From the NCBI RefSeq assembly GCF_051020955.1, contig NC_135018.1:5060814-5124813 (forward strand): DNA of 64,000 nucleotides, read 5' to 3'. The notes beneath the pieces were generated by a model, which made no database searches, was not told the origin of the DNA, and worked only from the letters and a program-made list of their open reading frames with translations. This DNA comes from Megalopta genalis (lineage: Eukaryota; Arthropoda; Insecta; Hymenoptera; Halictidae). The position numbers and the translations under genes were made by a program. Positions 24,269-36,300 of the stretch are shown here, one piece after another. Every line of letters starts with the position of its first letter. The first letter of the stretch is position 1.

Positions 24269-24382
24269 TTACGTGAAGTACCTTGCGAACAGAATCAACG
24301 CCACAGGTACCGCTGTCAATATCCTAGAGATGCTGGCGCCGCTGTCAATCGCGCACATCTCTGTATACGGTTCGCAGTGTCC
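24269..24382 (-). CDS. Exon 6 of the secreted protein gene (last coding exon)
   Basis: Acceptor GCGATCTGGTTTCAG. The 38 codons encode GHCEPYTEMCAIDSGAS followed by the hydrophobic ISRILTAVPVALILFARYFT and a TAA stop at 24271-24269. A short extracellular Cys pair followed by a C-terminal hydrophobic run with no further cytoplasmic tail suggests GPI attachment or a single membrane anchor. Confidence 0.92.
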   Translation of the reverse strand, partial: GHCEPYTEMCAIDSGASISRILTAVPVALILFARYFT

Positions 24383-27300
24383 CTGAAACCAGATCGCGCC
24401 ATCGCTTCGTTAACCGATGTCCTGAATCGAGTAATTAAGGGGGTATTTCGGCCTACGTTGTCGCTTTCTAAACCTTCTGCGTGAATTTTTATTTAGACGC
24501 ATCAAAGATCTGTTTTGTATCGATCTTTTGCGATTTTTAACTCGCGTGATTTATACGTACTAGGTTGTTTAGAAAGTTCGTGCGGTTTTCGGTGATACTT
24601 GAAGACAGCAGATAGTAAGTTCGACAGTCAACTTTTACCAAAACCTAAAGATTTTGGCAATCTAGTTCAGTCGACAAATTTTGCGGAAATTGAAAAGTTA
24701 TGATATTTTATTTAAAGAAAAAAAAGGTAAAAACGCGACTGAGATATGTGAGAAAACTGTAAGGTGTATGGGGAGAATGTAATTAAAGAATGTGCGTGTG
24801 CCAAAAGTGGTATACGAGATAAAAAGAGAAGCTCTGTATTTATTTGTTAAAAATCGCACGAACTTTCTGGCCAATCTAATACATGAGCTTTCGATATTAA
24901 ATTAATGTACATGTATACCTCTGCCAGAAAAACTATAATTAAAAGCGAATATCTACTGTTGGGTCGAGCAGTGCACGGAGTTCAAAGTAAAATGAAGGTA
25001 ATAGAAATTGACCGATTTTAGACCTTGTTGCTAGTGAGAAAATGGCAATGTTAAAGTATTTCGACATTTTCTTCCTTGTATGATGATGCACCAATAATAT
25101 ATAGTAATTAACACGAAACTTTAAAAAATTTAGACTTCCCGCCATTTTTATTAGTTTGAATGAAGGAGCATATTCAGTCGTTTCTTAAGAAAGAGTCCTT
25201 ACAATTTCAACAATTGAGAAATAATAAATGCGAAATCAGTCATTTTGAGCGGCACGAAAGATTTGGTGTTGAACAATTAAGTAAGCAACATTAATGTAGC
25301 TTAAAAGTGTTACTGCTATGCGAAAACGACGACCTATAAATTGCTTTTCTCTAATAGTGTATTAGACGAAATAGTTAACAGGGTTTGCATGACGCGACGT
25401 GTTTCGGCTTTCATTGATATGGCATTTAGAGAGCGATATCTATTTACCAGTTCCAGTAATTAATGGACCAAAATGTTGAAGCCACTTGAATATCAAAACC
25501 ACTGATAGGTTCTCTAGGTCGATAATACAGCGACACTGTGACCGTCACAGATTTAAGTTCCCATGCGTAAATGATTACTATACTCCGTATTTTTACTAAT
25601 TATAGAAAAACAGGAATTAAACTTGTAACTGTTCAAATAGAATTGACAGTATTCTACATATGAAAACTTTACTTTTTACTGCTTGAAATGATTATGTCAG
25701 TGACAAATCGCTAGCCGAAGCAGGAAACGTCAAAATTAGTTTAACTTATTATTAACTTAAATATTATGGACGATAATATTTCAAAATCTATGCGTACTTT
25801 TTATAACTTCTGGATCATTAGATAGATAATTGTACATTGGGTACATTTTAAAATGTATAAAACACTGTTCAAAGTTTCTGGAAATAAGGTCTAAAATCGA
25901 TTTACTTTTACCATTGTCCTTCCGGATCACTTGTACAGCTAATTATTTCATTTTTAAAAAGGTTGAAAATCCCGTCCAAAGAACACGTGACAAGACGCGA
26001 CACATGTTCTAAAACGACGAACTTCTAGCGTTATATGACTGGACTGCATCGCATAATGGTAACAACGGCCTCTTCTCAACAAAGGCTAGCAAATATTTAC
26101 CCTTAACAATGAACCTGACATTCTGTCAAGGAACTCCTTTGTAAATTGAGCTGTGTCATCGCCACACTGTCGACGAACGCTGTGGTGCGAGCAATCCAAA
26201 TACTCCCTGAAGCCACTGAAACAAACAAACGCAACAACTCTCTTCATTACGTTCGATTATCGAGAAGCTTTCCTATACATGCACAGGCTGATTCATCTGA
26301 GTCTGTCATCTGAGTTGTGTGTAAACTATTTGTTATATCGAAAAACTGGTATCAAGACAAGAGTGAGCATTGTATTGATCGATCTTTCGCGATATTGGAT
26401 TTTTTGATCGAAATACATATAGAGGTCCCCTCCAGTTTTTTAAAAGTATAAATTAACATATCTATATGTCCAAGAGCTAACGATAAAAGATGTTCTTCAG
26501 TGAATGTGCAACACTTTGAGCATTGCCTACGTCAAAAATCATTTAAATATTATCTCGGAAATTCTTAGTTCTTAAACCTAATAAATTGTTATTCATATGA
26601 CACTCTTTCAACCATAGGATTAAAATTCGTACCTTGATTAAAAAGAAAAGCAAAATAGCAAGAAGATCATGCTTATGCTTCTTTCGATAGCATACAGTTT
26701 TTGTTCGGAACACCTGTAACTAATGTGAATAGATTCACCTAAGGTGTAAAAAACGTTATTTAGTACAGTACATACTATTGTACTGTAAACAAATCTGTAA
26801 GCATATAATTTAGCATTGTATTTAAACATATCTTTCTATTGACCGGACGTTTACGTGTTTGGAAAATTCCGTAAAGCAAAGCTGCGTGAAAAAAGAACAC
26901 TATAACAGTTTGCAGAAATAAAAAACTACGGACAAAACAACAATGAAATCGAAAAACCTTTACTCGATCCGCGGTTACAGAAGCAAAACACGATATACAC
27001 TATCTTTTATTTTTTTCTTCCCTCATAAACGGCAGATATTGGAGGAAACGGCAAGGTTTCGTGCTGCAATGTGCGCGGCTAAACGGATCCCTCGCGAATG
27101 GCGAGAAATTTAAGGGTCATCCGAACGAGCTCGTAAAAAAATGTTGAAGTCGGTTGTTTTTGAAGGATACTACAATAAAATTTTATCCTGACGTCGAATC
27201 TATACGCCGCGCCGGCCTGGCCGACTCCAGTTTCCGGCTGGGTAATGACAAGAGAAACTCGAAGCGGAATAAAAGCAACACGGTAGCAAAAAGGTTTATA

Positions 27301-30300
27301 GTCCGCGTGTCCGAAATTCAAGCGGGGAAAACAACCGATCGTAAACAATGATATCAAAGATCGCTATACCGCCCGGAGGGAAAAAAACACGATAAAGAAT
27401 GGAAGAATAATATTCGATGTGCGTTATGACCGCGTTGCAGGGAGCCATGCGCGGCTGTCTTTAGCGAGGCAGCGTTTTCCTTCCTTTCTTTTTCCCTCCC
27501 CGTTTTCTCTTTTTTTTTTACAGACTCGTATAAACACGAAACAGGAGAGAAGGCTTTTCACACTGATGGTCGCACAGAGGATGGAATGACATTAGCTTAT
27601 CTGTACCACGGTCTGTTGCAGCTTTTGAAATTGCGCATCACCCGGTAGGGAAAGAACTGCGAGCCGAAGGGACGGAGAAGGGTCCATGAGAGAGGCGACA
27701 AAAGTGGAGTACAAACGGAATGAAAGAACAATCGCTGGGGAGAATGAAGCGCGCGTTAAAATAGAGAAAATGAGTAGCGTCGAAGAAACAGAAGGAGATT
27801 TGTTGGATCAAGAAAATCCTACAGAAGATAATCCCCGATGGGAAAAGGAGGTGGAGATTGTGAATAAAGAAGAGCGACACAGTAAAAGTGACGAAAAGAT
27901 TAGAGGATGGAGGAATCGAAAGAAGAAAAGAGATGCTGATGTGGGCAGAAATGATATGACATGCCAAGCTAGTTAAATCGAAATACGAGCAGAGGAAAAC
28001 GCCGGTAAAAGGAAAGAGGTAAATTCAAAAGGATAAGAAGAAGAGCCGTGGAAAAGGGAGAAAGTGAGCGAGTGGCCAATGGCGGCGCACAAGGGAGGCG
28101 AAAAAAAGTCTCAAAAACATCCATCGCATATGAACACGTCGACGCTCTCCCTCGACACAGCTATCGCGTAAATTCAATTGCACTCTCGCCATTGTGCCTG
28201 CTCCTTTTGCATTAAATCTTTCTGCAGCGCGTTCTATGGCGTTTACTGTGCCTAATGGAATAACTCGATCGAAGAAAATACTTTCAACCTGCTACCACCA
28301 CATTTTTCACGCTTTCTTTGTTCGCCGTTAAAAATTTCATTAATCGAATTCGCCTTGTACGGTATATTACAGGCATTGGGTTCTCAAACGCACTCTGATA
28401 GTTTTCAAAAGGCCGACGTGTTGTTCGGAATAAAATTCGTTTTACCACTGCACAAGGATGCGGCAAATTATAATCGTTAAAAGTCATTTCAGATGAATAA
28501 TTAAAAAATGACTGAAACTAATGCGAACGACTGATTTATTTATAAAATATGGTACAAAAGTGAACGATATTTTAGAAAATATGAGTAAAGTAGTAAATAC
28601 TTTTGTCTTTACATCGAATCTACCTTTATGCAAAATGTAAATTCATAAAGTATTAGAACAATTTATAACATTTCGAACAACGTATACGAGAATATTCATT
28701 GCCGAAAAATTGTTTGAATACTCGAAAACGATTAAACTTTTCCTTATAAATTAGTTTCCATCTTTCTGATATTCTACAAGTTACAAAAAAATATATTCGT
28801 TTATCTCGTAATATTTTCTTTACTTGTGTTGAACTTTTTAACACACACGTTCTGTATATTTTATCATCAAATTCGTCTTTATCGTTGACGAAGCAATTTT
28901 TGAAAATGCTTGACTTGTTTTATGAAATCTCATTTGACAAAGATGATACATTGAGGCATTGATGTCGCGTTTTAAACTTTTATCGGTATAGTCTTTTAGA
29001 TATTTTAGAGCATTTGAGGTTCGAATTCAACGGTGAGTTCAAGCGGCTTGAACTGAAAACCGCTCGCGTCGGAACAAGTACCAGAATGTGCTTGAACCCG
29101 ATCAAATGTTTTCACACGACGACCGACAGCGCATTGCTTTATATTTTGTAACAATTGTATACTGAATTATTGTAAATGGTTAATAATGATACATGTGGTA
29201 GAACAAGTGCGTAGGAACGAAAACATTGTTATTGTTATTAATACATTGCCTTTATAGAGATAAGTCTACAGTAATGAATTCAAATAAATCATACAAGTAC
29301 AGAAACAAAAGACCTACTATACGAATAAATAGTAATCGATCGAAATACACGAAAATATAGAATGAACGCTTCTGGCTTGGGTTTGGTCTCCGTTAAATGG
29401 CTTCGCTCGAACCCGACGTTTGACCTGGCAAAGCTTTTAATCGGCTTAACCAAGAGCAAGTAATTATCAACCATTCTTATCGAACGCTACAGAAACGGAG
29501 GAGACGCAACAGAAACTTTCAAAGCTGCGACGCAAAAAGACGTCCGTACATTGTGGTCTGAAAAAAAATGCCTGTGTACTAGTATACAAAGGGGAGTAGC
29601 CTCAAAGAGTTCGAACGATGATTAAAAGTATCGGTTTTCGAGGATATATCCTCAATTAACGACTGAAACTTTTTTATGAAACAGGTTATTTGTACGCGTC
29701 TTTAATTACATTAATTAAGCCAATGAATTACCTGCGAACAAAGTTACAAATTAGTAAACGTCGCTGATGTTACAGAATGTATACATGCGGCAGCGATTGA
29801 CTTTGAAACGGTTACAGTGGTACAGAAGAAAAACAATAAAAGATAGCAATTACGCAAGTAGAATCGGAGAGATTGAAAACTGATCTGTGAAGCGAGGTGT
29901 AAAAAATGTTTGTGTCTTGCAGTGACCTAGATGAAGCATGGAAATTAGTAATACGCGCAAAAAGACAGTTAATAATACTGTTACGGCGACTTGTCCAAAT
30001 CAAGTCGCTGTAATGTGAAACTGCCCTGTTGTGAGCAACTCCTTAAAGAAAAATAGAAGAAAAGGGTTGCCACGGAGGTGTGTTATCAACAGACAATCAA
30101 AGAGTCGGGATCGGATCGTCGAGCGATCAACACCATCTAATTCAAAGATCTCTAACATAATTGAATTTAGTTGTATTATAGTTTATGTACTCTATTGTAA
30201 ATAAAATGCCGCGACGCGAGAGAAGTGCAGTAATTCGCAACAATACCATTTATAAGTTTGCAGATAAATCAGATGGTATTCAGCGGGCTTGTAACGAGGT

Positions 30301-33300
30301 AACATTAAGTAGTTACACGAGAAGTTTATTATTACAACAGCAGATAGACGTACGATGACTCGTTTCGTAAACAGCACGTCTTATGAATACCGTGCGAACG
30401 ATGTATAACATGTTTGCCAAGAAATGGCCAGATAATAGAGATATATGTAAGGTGCTAAGGCGCAAATTAATATTATTGTAAAGTTTCAGAGAAAATGGAA
30501 ACTCAAAATGTGATGTAAAACGTTTTAAAAATTCTCATTTTTAAGGAATAAGTTATATATTAATAAATTATTATTTATTAATATATTATTTAATTTTATC
30601 AAACAAATATGTAAACGTATTCGTTCCGAATAAACATATCCTTTATTATATGAAAATTTTTATAACTGTTAAATTGTTTAGTGGAACAAATAATGCAATG
30701 CAGTAAACCGTAAGATAGAAATCTGAAGACAACCAATGAATGGTGTCATCTTAAATACCTAAGTAAAATAAATTGGACAATTGCTTCTGGAAAATCTCGT
30801 TTGAAGAATTCATAGCAAATTTTTCAGTAATAAATAATTTGCACAAATTACAAAAATTGTATAACTTACTGGGGTATAACATATTGGGATTGGAAAGATG
30901 CAATTGTGCAAAAATTTTACGAACGAATTTTATTTTGCATAAAAATCCGCTGTCTAATGATAGTAACGGATAATAATGATTGAAACGATTGATTTTGATT
31001 TCTGTATTTTAAAGAATACAAGAGAGCCTCTTGTACTAATCGGATTGGCTTTGTGAATGAAACGAAAACATCAGATAACATTGACGTTGTGACTGTATGA
31101 CAGATTTAGAGAATCACAGATGCATCAAGTTAGGGAACACGGATTCATAAATTGGAGAACCACTCACAAGCAGTATACAAGTGTACGCAGATTGATTTCC
31201 TTGTAAAGTCTCCGCTTTTGTGCATTAATGGGTTGCGATCAAAATTGAAACTGAAATGCATAACCAGTTGTACTACGGCAGCCTCTTCTAGCTATAATTC
31301 CGGTCGTAATTCCTTAAAGGAATCGGCCGATGGAGGAAACGCTATTGAATCCTTCTCCATTTCAGTGGTCTTTGATCGTGTTTCCATCCGAAATTCCATG
31401 AGGCTTTCAAATTACAGCCACGATTTTTTATCATTCCAAAAGACTTTAGTACACGACAGAAGCGTTGATTCACTTTTCATTTTGAAGATTTTATTGCATC
31501 TTTCTGTAATTAGAATCTTCGGTCTCTGTATATTGATCACTACACTGTGGATTCTTATGCGAAATAAAAATTGTCTGCACTAATTAGATTTATGTTATAG
31601 GAGCCACATAAATATTTATTACCAGACTGTAAATTTTATGCATTTATTGAAAAATTGAGCTACTGAAATTTAGAACAATAGAGATTAAACAATTTAGGGG
31701 TGCCAATATATTACTGTGAATCCATTAAAATTGTTACTGGAAGAAAGATTTCTTGTTTATTTCTTGCAACTAATGCAAATAATTTTTATTTTATTATAAT
31801 ATTCATTTTATTATTTTGCATAAATGTCTGCAGCCTACTTATTACGTTTCTTAATCAATTTAATGAGTTAAAAATAATGCAATAGTATTTTCAAATGCTT
31901 TAAATATGTTTTACGGTTTTTGCGGTCTATCGATGACTGTGTAACTGAACAATGAACGGTGTGTGTAATTTATATGTATAATAAATTAATGTATAATATA
32001 ATTTATGTATAATTTATGTAACTTGAAACGAGTGAATATTAAATCCTGAATAGAAATTACCAATTTAATCACAAATTTAGAATCTTTTAAAAAGGTGAAT
32101 TTACTCTAATGTTTAAAATAAAATTTGAAAATTACGATGCATAACCTTCTCGATTTCGAAGGGAGAAGTACAGAATAAGATGATTAAATAACATTAATGA
32201 CCATCGATAAATTAATATGTGACTTCAAAGTTGCATTAAATTGTAAAGTGGTAATTTTTGTATTATATCTTTTATTTATTGCTTTTACTTTGTTAAAATA
32301 ATATTCAGGGTGTAGCAAAATTATTTATTTTTAATATCAGTTCTGTGGAATATAAATGTTTATACATACGATAAAATTCTACTTCATTGAAAGAAGTTCA
32401 CGATTTGTTGAAATTTTAGCTTAAGATTGTCAGTTAACAAATAAGAATGATTTTCTTCAGCTTATGTTGATTGTCACTCACCAACACAGGTTTTTCATAG
32501 ATCCGCCTGGACTTGTACTGTTGCTCCTTTCCATTTCTTGAGTGATCGCTTGATACTTTTTCATACACAGTTCGTAGAGCGGTTGAACCTTGTGCATGCA
32601 CGGTGCATGCTTCATGAACTCTGGAAACGAAAATACATTGATCGATGAAATTTCTGTGCATGAAATTTCACTAATATATCATCAAATTTTACAACAGCTA
32701 TTTGATCATAGCATCCTGTTTATTCAGCCGTAACGATCCTTTGTCAACGGCACACCGGACGATAATTATAATAAAACTGCAAACTTTAATCTAGTTTGTA
32801 TTATATTTTCATCAAAATGTTATTCATAAAAATTGATTGAATGCAAAGGATTTGTGTGCACGTTTACTTAAACATCGTTTAAATAATGTGTTAAAACTTA
32901 GTTGATAACATAAAATACCTGTTCTAATAGAATTCGCAACTTTTATTTTTAAAAAAAGTAGCAAGTGAGAAGGTTGTAAAGGAAAGTGGTAAAAGATAAA
33001 GACAAGCAAATTAAACACCGAAGAAAAGATGAACAGAATAATAAAAGAGAAAAAAATGAATTCCAATAAAAAACGAAGGAGGTAGAAAAAGAAGTATGAA
33101 GAAAAATGAATGGAGACAAATGAGGAAAAAATAAAGATAGAGAGGCGATGAGGGGAATAGAAGATTAAAAATAAACAAAGCAATCCAACGACAGTGACAG
33201 GAGAAAATTATAGCAGCAAGACATAACGAAAGATATGCTAGTATCTAAAAATAGAACTAAAGGAAGTCAAAGAAGTTGTTAGAAGACGTGGAGACGATCT

Positions 33301-36300
33301 TGCTCGACTCATTTTTTCCATTTAATCCCGAAATTTAGGTTGTTATTTGAAAATGCTGGCAAACTTCGGTATCCGATGGGACATTTTCACGGACACAGAA
33401 AGTTTGCGAATTTACGATAGAAAGTTTATAATAGTTCTAGCTATAGCAGTTATTATCGGGAAACCCACGACAACCACCCTGTATGCAGACCCCCGCGTCG
33501 TATCCTCGAAATTGAATTCATGGCGTATGTCGTAAGACGTATCTCGCATTATAAATAATAATCATTACATCGAGGAAATTTATGCATTTATGGCAAAAAT
33601 GAATAGTTTTAATAGAAAATAATAGAGAGATTTAAAGAATTTAAAAATGTCATTGTATTATTTTCAATCTAATAAAATTATGTAAAAAAGAATGAACTTT
33701 TATTTACTTTTTATTTCTTGCAATTGATGTAAAAAATGTTTAATTTGCATAACAAGAACTAGCGTAAACAAGATTCAATATCAAAGTAAAAATATTTGGA
33801 ATACAATGAATCATTCATTTAGTTTAGAAATATTGTAGGCAAAGTAACTTTATTGTGTATGAAATTCGAACAAATAATTTTAAAACAGATGATCTCTAAA
33901 TGGAGCTAATTATCTTGTCATTTCTATGTACATTAATCATTACCTTTTATGTAACATTGGCGTTACATTCATTTATTCGAAACAATTATTTACATTCGTA
34001 TTAGTGAAGACATTATCTGAAATGTGTAACTGATTTTACAAGAATATCCTACAATAAATACTATTTCATAGTTCATTAAAATATTCTTGTATGTAGAAAT
34101 AATACAGAAAAGCAAAATGAATATCAAAGAAATATCTTATTTTAATGAAATTATTTAAATTACTGTTTCCAGTTCTGGCATTAAGATAAGAACAAGCTAA
34201 ATACTTTAGGATATGTCAGCAAGCTACAAGAAGGATAAAAAAGAATGCAAAGTAACAAAGCGTTGAAGCGAAAAAGATTGTATTACAAATTGGAAAGAAT
34301 AGCCGTGAAGGAAGAAAGGTAGTTAATGTCAACGCATGAAAGCTTATGGATGAAAAAGAAATGGTGCGAATAGATTGGGGATGGAAAGATATTAAAAAAT
34401 GCAAAGAGGAAAGTCTAGTAGCAGAAAAAGTAACGATTGGATGAAGAGAACTACAAATAGGGGAAGCAAGAGGCAGGAAAAAATGCAGAAACTAAGACTG
34501 CTGTTGTGGAATGTAGCAGAACTGATGAACAAGGAAAAAAGCTTCAAGCAATAGGTTGAGGAATGAGACATTATTGGACTAGTGGAAACATGGGTAGAAG
34601 AAAAAGCCTGGGAGAAAACGAGGAAGATATTGCCAGTATAGATGGGACATACAGGAAGCGTGGAAGAAAAGAAAGAACGGGCGATGTTGATTAGGATAAT
34701 ACACGAACTAAAATCTTGGAGTACAAGGAAACGAAACCTCAAAAATAAGAAAATAAATCTTTCTTATTTTACTAATTTCAATAAAGACGCGATTAAAGAT
34801 TTAATTGAATAATTAATGAATATAGAACGTATAGAATGTCCAAAGCAGAAAGATACGTTCACTGTGAACCTAGCGATCTCAAATATTTGATTTATTGAAA
34901 TAATTGCATTTTGTAGATCCCAACCTTTGACACACTGGATATATTAGTACGAAAATTCATTTCTAAATCTGGTCAAATATTATCTTTTCTTTATATCAAC
35001 GTGTTAAATCAGTTACTTCGAGATGACACTGCAAACTATTTAGTATTTAAGGAATTGATCACGAGAAATTACAATTACTCTTACTCTAATCACAATTACA
35101 ATTACTCTTTGCTAAAGTGAATTTAAAAAATGTACAAAATATTCAATCTTTCCAGGAGATTGCTAGAATTAATTAACACGAGATCTACATAATGACTGCA
35201 TTACATTACTTTGTCAAGATGTAACAATGAATGTATTTATTCAAGTTATGAGCAATAATCACTTGACAGCGGATCTTCATGCAAAATAAAAAATTTCTGA
35301 ATCAATTGTAGGGTATAAAACCTAAATGAAAATGCATTTCTTCTTCTAATAGTTTCAATAAATTGAGGAGAATGTAAGAGCATTTTTTAATTTGTCTAAT
35401 GTTTTTACATCACTTGGTATTTCACCTAGTAATTTTTATCATAAATGCATAAAATCCGCAGATCAATAATTACTATACATGCCCGCAAAAAATCAATAAA
35501 ATTCCGTAATTCCAGCGTTAATCACCAAACGACTACCATCCTCGGAGATTTTAAACAAGTCAAAATTTTTTCAGTTAATTACTGCTGGCGCCGGATTGTG
35601 GAAAAGCAATACACGCATGCGAACGGATTAATTCTATGGACATCATTCTTATCCACGTATTGATTTTCGATACCGTCACACGGTTCGTTTCGATTCGAAT
35701 CGGCAGATCGGTGCGGCAATCGGCCATGGTAATTAAAAATGAAAGAATTAACCGTTACGTGATTACGAAGGTAGCCGCGCGCGATCCGATCCGCAGGATC
35801 AACGAATAAATTCAGCTCGTTCGGTCTCGTTAATCGAAGATGTAGAGTTGATTACGATTCCCGATGCCAGTATTGCTCTTAACGAGGCGCTAATCGCGTA
35901 ATCGATTTCGAGATAGCGGTGTAGATCGATCAGTGGCCTGCCACACGGTCCAGCACGGCTCGATGACCACTCGACTTAATAACGCATTCTATTCCCCCAA
36001 GTACTGGAACACTGTTTCAGCTTGTTTCAGCCCCTGCCATGGAGCGGCTATTTATTTTCTTCTCTTCCCCTCACGACCCTATTAACGAATTTTTATTACA
36101 CTTGCGAATTCGACTTGCGAGCTTGGCGTATCATGAAATGTCTGATTTCGTTTAATCGTGGTAATCCCATCTATTGGTTTCGTTATTCTTTTGTTTTTTA
36201 TGTAACCCTTTGAACAGGGACTAAAAATAACAGTAATGTCAAAAAATTGATAGGAACAGATCATCGATAGAAAACTGATATTAAATAAAATTCCGATAAT

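Larger units (their letters stand above)
26216..32481 (-). other. Intron 4 of the secreted protein gene
   Basis: It holds GC-richer patches at 27030-27500 and 28000-28500 (the latter dense in short palindromic motifs such as CGCATATG, possibly regulatory), AT-rich filler, and GCATAAA-motif repeat copies at about 30906-30951 and 31735-31833. A minus-strand stretch at about 31150-31270 with a good GTGAGT donor was considered as an exon and set aside in favour of exon 5. Confidence 0.6.

Noticed and set aside
31150..31270. Minus-strand exon candidate with acceptor TTATGCATTTCAG and donor GTGAGT as exon 5 of the secreted protein
   Set aside because: Phase would fit, but its translation lacks the cysteine pattern, while 26101-26215 gives the expected CCGFREYLDC continuation.
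31152..31583. 143-codon plus frame
   Set aside because: No domain, no splice borders, Ser/Leu-rich filler, located in an intron of a gene on the other strand.
32306..32350. CAGGGTGTAGCAAAATTATT as a further CAGGGTGTCC terminus
   Set aside because: Only the first eight bases match the family and no inverted partner lies nearby.
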